A stretch of 64,000 nt of DNA, taken from a virus. The notes below the pieces were generated by a model. That model saw only the letters and a list, made by a program, of their open reading frames with translations. It was not told the origin of the DNA and did not search any database. This document shows positions 60,557 to 64,000 of the stretch, piece by piece; the stretch's first letter is position 1, and each line of letters starts with the position of its first letter. The translations under genes and the position numbers were made by a program. Location of the stretch: the IMG/VR virus record IMGVR_UViG_3300042691_055965, positions 1 to 64,000 of that record. The stretch is one strand, 5' to 3'.

Positions 60557-61264
60557 ATGAAAATATTAGGACCTAGTGATATTGGTAAAGGGATTTTAAT
60601 TGAACACGACGCAGGATTAATCAGTTTAAATGATGTAAGAAATAATAAAACAATAAATGAATCCTACGGACAATTAGATTATTCTAAACCATTTGTATTT
60701 TATGCGACACTACAAAAATACGGTGTACCAAACAGAAACGGAAGGGTATACCCTGAAAAAATATTGAAAAGAGAAGCCGAAAAGTACAAAGAAATGATTA
60801 ATAAAGGGATGTCAATTTCGGAATTAAATCACCCTGAATCATCTTTAATTGATTTGGACAGAGTTTCACATTTAATAACAGATGTATGGTGGGAAGGTAA
60901 CGTACTTATGGGTAAAATTAAATTACTTACAACACCAGGATTCCATGAAAGAGGTATTGTATCGTCTAAAGGCGATATTGCAGCAAACATGATGAGACAA
61001 GGGGTTACTATGGGTGTGTCTTCGCGTGGGGTTGGTTCATTGGTTAAGAAAGGTGAACAAAATGAAGTGCAAGAAGATTTTGAACTAATATGTTTCGACT
61101 TGGTATCTTCACCTTCTACACCTGGAGCATATCTATACTTAAATAAAGAAGATAGACCTAAATATGAAGAAAAACTTACAGAGCATGAAAATGTAAATTC
61201 TTTTGGCGGTTTAGAAAAATCAGTTGACTTAATGAAAAGATTATCCGATTATTTGGGTAAATAA
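60557..61264 (+). CDS. Prohead protease (T4 gp21-like)
   Basis: Protein of 235 aa. Conserved features of the herpes/T4-type serine prohead protease: PNRNGRVYPEKIL (about 56-68), SELNHPESS with the catalytic His (about 92-100), and GVSSRGVGS with the catalytic Ser (about 155-163). The last ~40 residues are a likely self-cleaved tail. T4 gp21 cuts after Glu in (I/L)xE sites in scaffold, capsid and packaged proteins. That matches the leaders of at least 15 proteins in this window, so this enzyme is the expected processing factor. Confidence 0.9.
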   Translation: MKILGPSDIGKGILIEHDAGLISLNDVRNNKTINESYGQLDYSKPFVFYATLQKYGVPNRNGRVYPEKILKREAEKYKEMINKGMSISELNHPESSLIDLDRVSHLITDVWWEGNVLMGKIKLLTTPGFHERGIVSSKGDIAANMMRQGVTMGVSSRGVGSLVKKGEQNEVQEDFELICFDLVSSPSTPGAYLYLNKEDRPKYEEKLTEHENVNSFGGLEKSVDLMKRLSDYLGK

Positions 61265-61270
61265 AAATTT

Positions 61271-61486
61271 ATGGAACAAGGAGAAAAATATTTTGTAGCA
61301 AAAATTACTTCTGATTTATTGGATACTGAATCAGGTAAAGTAAAAAAGATGAAAGAAGAAAAATTGGTTTTGGGTTATTCACCGACTGACGTTGAAGCAA
61401 AAGTTACCAAAGTTTATGAAAACTATACAATGGATTGGAGAATAACTTCAATTACAGAAAGTAAAATTGATGAGGTAATTGAATAA
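61271..61486 (+). CDS. DUF4494-like small protein
   Basis: Protein of 71 aa resembling the DUF4494 group common in Bacteroidota (EKYFVAKITSDLLDTESGKV, KKMKEEKLVLGYSPTDVEAK, ITSITESKIDEVIE). Role unknown. Starts 6 nt after the protease gene and precedes a strong terminator. Confidence 0.6.
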   Translation: MEQGEKYFVAKITSDLLDTESGKVKKMKEEKLVLGYSPTDVEAKVTKVYENYTMDWRITSITESKIDEVIE

Positions 61487-61508
61487 TCAATTAAATTTTT
61501 AAGGTTTA

Positions 61509-61540
61509 GAAGGACACATTACGTGTCCTTTTTTTTTTTA
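61509..61540 (+). terminator. Rho-independent terminator
   Basis: Stem AAGGACAC / GTGTCCTT with loop ATTAC and a long T run. Core repeated at 61902 with the loop inverted. Confidence 0.85.
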
Positions 61541-61545
61541 ACTTA

Positions 61546-61552
61546 TATTTAT
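61546..61552 (+). promoter_or_regulatory. TATTTAT element before the 61583 gene
   Basis: TATTTAT 30 nt before the ATG. Confidence 0.35.
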
Positions 61553-61582
61553 TATTAAAATAAAAAAATTAAAAATAAAATT

Positions 61583-61879
61583 ATGAAAAAAATTAACCGT
61601 CTGACTGAAAGAGATTTAACACGAATTGTTAAACGTGTAATCAAAGAAGAAGAAGATGATAATAAAAAGGAAAGTAAAGGAATGTCTATAACAATAAAGG
61701 ATGTGTTTGATGAAGTTGTTAACGCACTTAAGGAGTTAGGGGATTACGATGACTCGATGAAAGGAAAAGCAATGAAATTGGCTAAAAAAATTATGTCTAA
61801 TTTCAAAGATGATTTGGCTTATATTTCTGATAACCACGAGGACGAATTATACGATATTCTTGGTGAAGAAAATTATTGA
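61583..61879 (+). CDS. Small leader-bearing protein between twin terminators
   Basis: Protein of 98 aa. Leader RLTERDLTRIVKRVIKE at residues 6-22 with likely cut after E22. The mature part is acidic and helical (DVFDEVVNALKELGDYDDSM, NFKDDLAYISDNHEDELYDI). It sits alone between two nearly matching terminators with its own upstream element, a self-contained cassette just before the scaffold gene. Confidence 0.6.
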   Translation: MKKINRLTERDLTRIVKRVIKEEEDDNKKESKGMSITIKDVFDEVVNALKELGDYDDSMKGKAMKLAKKIMSNFKDDLAYISDNHEDELYDILGEENY

Positions 61880-61901
61880 TAAACTATTCTTTTAAGGATT
61901 G

Positions 61902-61929
61902 AAAGGACACGTAATGTGTCCTTTTTTTG
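61902..61929 (+). terminator. Rho-independent terminator
   Basis: Stem AAAGGACAC / GTGTCCTTT with loop GTAAT and T run. The 21-nt core is the reverse complement of the core at 61510-61530. Confidence 0.85.
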
Positions 61930-61990
61930 TTTTATTGAACTTTTTTTTGTCTGACATTATCCAAAAATAAACTTTTTTTAACTTGCTACA

Positions 61991-61997
61991 TATTTAT
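61991..61997 (+). promoter_or_regulatory. TATTTAT element before the scaffold gene
   Basis: TATTTAT 35 nt before the ATG at 62033. Confidence 0.35.
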
Positions 61998-62032
61998 TTG
62001 GTAAATAAACGCATAATGTATTGCATTTAAAA

Positions 62033-63580
62033 ATGGGAATAAATGAAAATAAATCGGTAGTTGAAGAGGCTTTATTACAAATAAAGAACCTTGAAGACGC
62101 TATCAATGAAAACGCAAAAGGAATACTTGCTTCAACTATGAAGGAAGAAATCAGTGAATTAGTAAAAGAATCATTAGGTGGTTACAAAAAAAATCTACGG
62201 GAACAAGACGCTCCTGAAGAACCAGAAGGTGAAGAAGAAGTTGATGTTGACTTAGAAGACGAAACGGAAGTTGAACCTGAAGGTGAGGAAATTGACTTTT
62301 CTGCGGTAGAAAAATTTAATGAACCGCAAGGTGATGAAGAAGTAGGCGATTTTTCCGACCTAGAAGAACCTATGATGGGTGATAATGAAACGGGTAATGA
62401 AATGCCACCACTTGATATGACATCAGCTTCCCCTGAAGAAATTTTGAAAGTATTCAAAGCGATGGGTGATGAAGATGGAATCATTGTTAAAAAAGACGAT
62501 GATTATATCCATTTGTCAGATAATCAAAAGGATGTTGAATATCTTATAAGTGTTGGTGATGAACCCGAAGAAACAGAAGAAACTCAAATGGCAGAAAATG
62601 TGATATATGAGTTAGAAGTTGAAGAATCAGAAAACATGGACTTTAATTTGTTTATGGACGAAGAAGAAGAATTTGAAGGTATGTACATGGACGAAGAAGA
62701 AGAATTTGAAGGTATGTACATGGACGAAGAAGAAGAATTTGAAGGTATGTACATGGACGAAGAAGAAGAACAAGAAGAAACAGTTTATGAAATCGATGAA
62801 GAAGATTTGGAATCCGTAATGGAGGCATTCAAAGCTGTTGGACTTGGTTTTGGAAAACCGATGAAAACTTTTTCTAAAATGGAAGTAAACGACAAAGGAT
62901 TCAAGGATGATAAAAAACAAGGTGAAAATCTGAAAAGAAAAGGTCCGAAGTTTAAATATCCAAAAATCAAACATGGTGTTACTGAAATGGAAGATAAAGA
63001 AATGGATGAAGAATGGAATGAAGAAGAATACAACGAAGGAATGGATTACCATGAAGAAGAAGCAGAAACAAAAGAAGCTGCTAGAACATATGGTAAAGGT
63101 TCTAAACGTGGTAGAGGCTTAAGAAAAGGGGTCACTCCAAACAGAAACTTAGTTTACGGTGAAAACGGTGTTCATTCTGAATCAGTACAAAATGAAATCA
63201 ATGTTTTAAGAGAAAAAAATGAAGAGTACAAAAAGGCTCTTGACTTCTTTAGAAACAAATTGAATGAAGTTGCTGTATTTAATTCCAATTTGGCGTATTC
63301 AACAAGATTGTTCACTGAACATTCAACTACTAAACAAGAAAAGATTAACATTCTTAGAAGATTTGACGAAGTCGATACTTTGAAAGAATCAAAATCTTTG
63401 TACAAAACAATTAAAACAGAATTAGATGGAAAAGGTTCATCTAATACAATAAAAGAATCTATCGAAAGACGAGTTGTTAAAACACCATCTAATGGTTCAT
63501 CAACAAATCTAATCGAAAGTAAAACGTATGAAAATCCACAATTCTTAAGAATGAAGGATTTGATGACAAAAATAAAATAA
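62033..63580 (+). CDS. Prohead scaffold/core protein (T4 gp22-like position)
   Basis: 515 aa from ATG 62033 (a TTG at 62021 is in frame but less likely). Sits directly before the major capsid gene and after the protease, as T4 gp22. Very acidic and helical in the first half (EGEEEVDVDLEDETEVEPEG), with a tandem repeat at about residues 208-246, a basic middle (RTYGKGSKRGRGLRKG) and a C-terminal coiled coil (EINVLREKNEEYKKALDFF). Sites such as NLRE-Q fit protease cutting, as expected for a scaffold removed during maturation. Roughly twice the length of T4 gp22. Confidence 0.8.
   Translation: MGINENKSVVEEALLQIKNLEDAINENAKGILASTMKEEISELVKESLGGYKKNLREQDAPEEPEGEEEVDVDLEDETEVEPEGEEIDFSAVEKFNEPQGDEEVGDFSDLEEPMMGDNETGNEMPPLDMTSASPEEILKVFKAMGDEDGIIVKKDDDYIHLSDNQKDVEYLISVGDEPEETEETQMAENVIYELEVEESENMDFNLFMDEEEEFEGMYMDEEEEFEGMYMDEEEEFEGMYMDEEEEQEETVYEIDEEDLESVMEAFKAVGLGFGKPMKTFSKMEVNDKGFKDDKKQGENLKRKGPKFKYPKIKHGVTEMEDKEMDEEWNEEEYNEGMDYHEEEAETKEAARTYGKGSKRGRGLRKGVTPNRNLVYGENGVHSESVQNEINVLREKNEEYKKALDFFRNKLNEVAVFNSNLAYSTRLFTEHSTTKQEKINILRRFDEVDTLKESKSLYKTIKTELDGKGSSNTIKESIERRVVKTPSNGSSTNLIESKTYENPQFLRMKDLMTKIK
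62654..62770 (+). repeat. 33-bp tandem repeat in the scaffold gene
   Basis: Three full 33-nt copies (62654-62686, 62687-62719, 62720-62752) and a partial fourth, nearly without differences, encoding MDEEEEFEGMY units. Such clean copies suggest recent expansion by slippage. Confidence 0.9.
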
Positions 63581-63613
63581 ACAAATAAATAAACTCAAAT
63601 TAAAAAAATAAAA

Positions 63614-64000
63614 ATGGGAGCATTATTAGAATCAGGTCTTGTTGGTAACATCGGTCTTAAGCACCTTAAAGTTATCAAAGAAGATACAATTAACAAATGG
63701 GATAAATTAGGATTCCTAGACGGTCTTAAAGGACACATCAAAGAGAACATGGCACAATTATATGAAAACCAAGCGTCTCACCTAATTAACGAAGCCGCGT
63801 CAACTGATAGTTCAGGTTCTTTCGAAACTGTAGTTTTCCCTATCGTTCGTCGTGTATTCTCTAAATTGTTGGCTAACGACATCGTTTCTGTACAAGCAAT
63901 GAACTTACCTATTGGTAAATTGTTCTACTTCGTACCTAAAATCCAAGGTTACACAACTGCAAATCCTACCACAAGTGCAATTCACAACCAACCAATTGGT
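63614..64000 (+). CDS. Major capsid protein, N-terminal part (T4 gp23-like)
   Basis: Open to the end of the window, 129 residues seen, no stop. The stretch SFETVVFPIVRRVFSKLLAN and IVSVQAMNLPIGKLFYFVPK matches the gp23 N-arm/P-domain start (in T4, VMGMVRRAIPNLIAFDICGV, QPMNSPTGQVFAL). HLINE-A ending at E60 fits the gp23 propeptide cut, which in T4 follows E65. It has more C-ending codons than neighbours, as expected for a highly made protein. Confidence 0.9.
   Translation, partial: MGALLESGLVGNIGLKHLKVIKEDTINKWDKLGFLDGLKGHIKENMAQLYENQASHLINEAASTDSSGSFETVVFPIVRRVFSKLLANDIVSVQAMNLPIGKLFYFVPKIQGYTTANPTTSAIHNQPIG

Noticed and set aside
62627-63052. Long open frame on the minus strand across the scaffold gene
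   Set aside because: It is a Phe/Val-rich mirror of an acidic repetitive coding region, with no start context; a shadow of the real gene.
1-64000. tRNA genes
   Set aside because: Apart from the tRNA-like part of the tmRNA, no cloverleaf with a convincing acceptor and T-arm was noticed by eye. A tRNA search program would be needed to exclude them.

Overview
The window looks like part of a large T4-like (myovirus-type) phage genome, or possibly a prophage, infecting a member of Bacteroidota, most likely a flavobacterium. Head genes run in T4 order near the right end: large terminase, portal, prohead protease, scaffold and the start of the major capsid protein. The host is inferred from several signs. 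A secreted protein ends in a gliding-motility/type IX secretion sorting domain. Signal peptides end in a -SQ motif as in flavobacteria. A ribosomal protein bS21 is of Bacteroidota type. The DNA is AT-rich, genes rarely have Shine-Dalgarno sequences, and one histidine kinase has a periplasmic-type N-terminus. No integrase or att site was seen.

Layout. 1-6.7 kb: small proteins, many with a short N-terminal leader ending in (I/L/V)xE, plus a short UvrC-like nuclease, a PAP2 phosphatase, a Dps-like protein and an M15-type peptidase. 6.8-14.2 kb: a secreted SprB-like surface protein, a 29-aa membrane peptide, two related histidine kinases, a lone receiver protein, a coiled-coil membrane protein and a GH19 endolysin, all on one strand and nearly contiguous. 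14.2-28.4 kb: more leader-bearing proteins, including two very large ones with membrane segments. 28.6-44.1 kb: adhesion genes (fibers, three LamG-like lectins, a beta-helix/C1q-like 1810-aa fiber). 44-50 kb, mostly minus strand: a DenV-like glycosylase candidate, a GIY-YIG endonuclease, a tmRNA gene, an M20 peptidase and a ClpC-like unfoldase. 50-64 kb: two leader-sharing paralogs, small accessory genes and the head morphogenesis module, with bS21 inserted on the opposite strand.

Three themes stand out. (1) At least 15 otherwise unrelated proteins carry an N-terminal leader resembling the T4 capsid-targeting sequence cut by the prohead protease, and the window encodes that protease. The inference is a large set of proteins packed in the capsid and delivered with the DNA, including a phosphatase and a peptidoglycan peptidase. 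(2) The phage appears to rewire host control: a two-component system joined to lysis, a tmRNA with an abnormal 23-codon tag next to a ClpC-like unfoldase and a peptidase, and its own bS21. (3) A motif TATTTAT lies 4-6 nt before many start codons, on the sense strand of genes in both directions. It looks like a late promoter that would produce leaderless mRNAs.

All functional calls come from reading motifs by eye; no database search was run.
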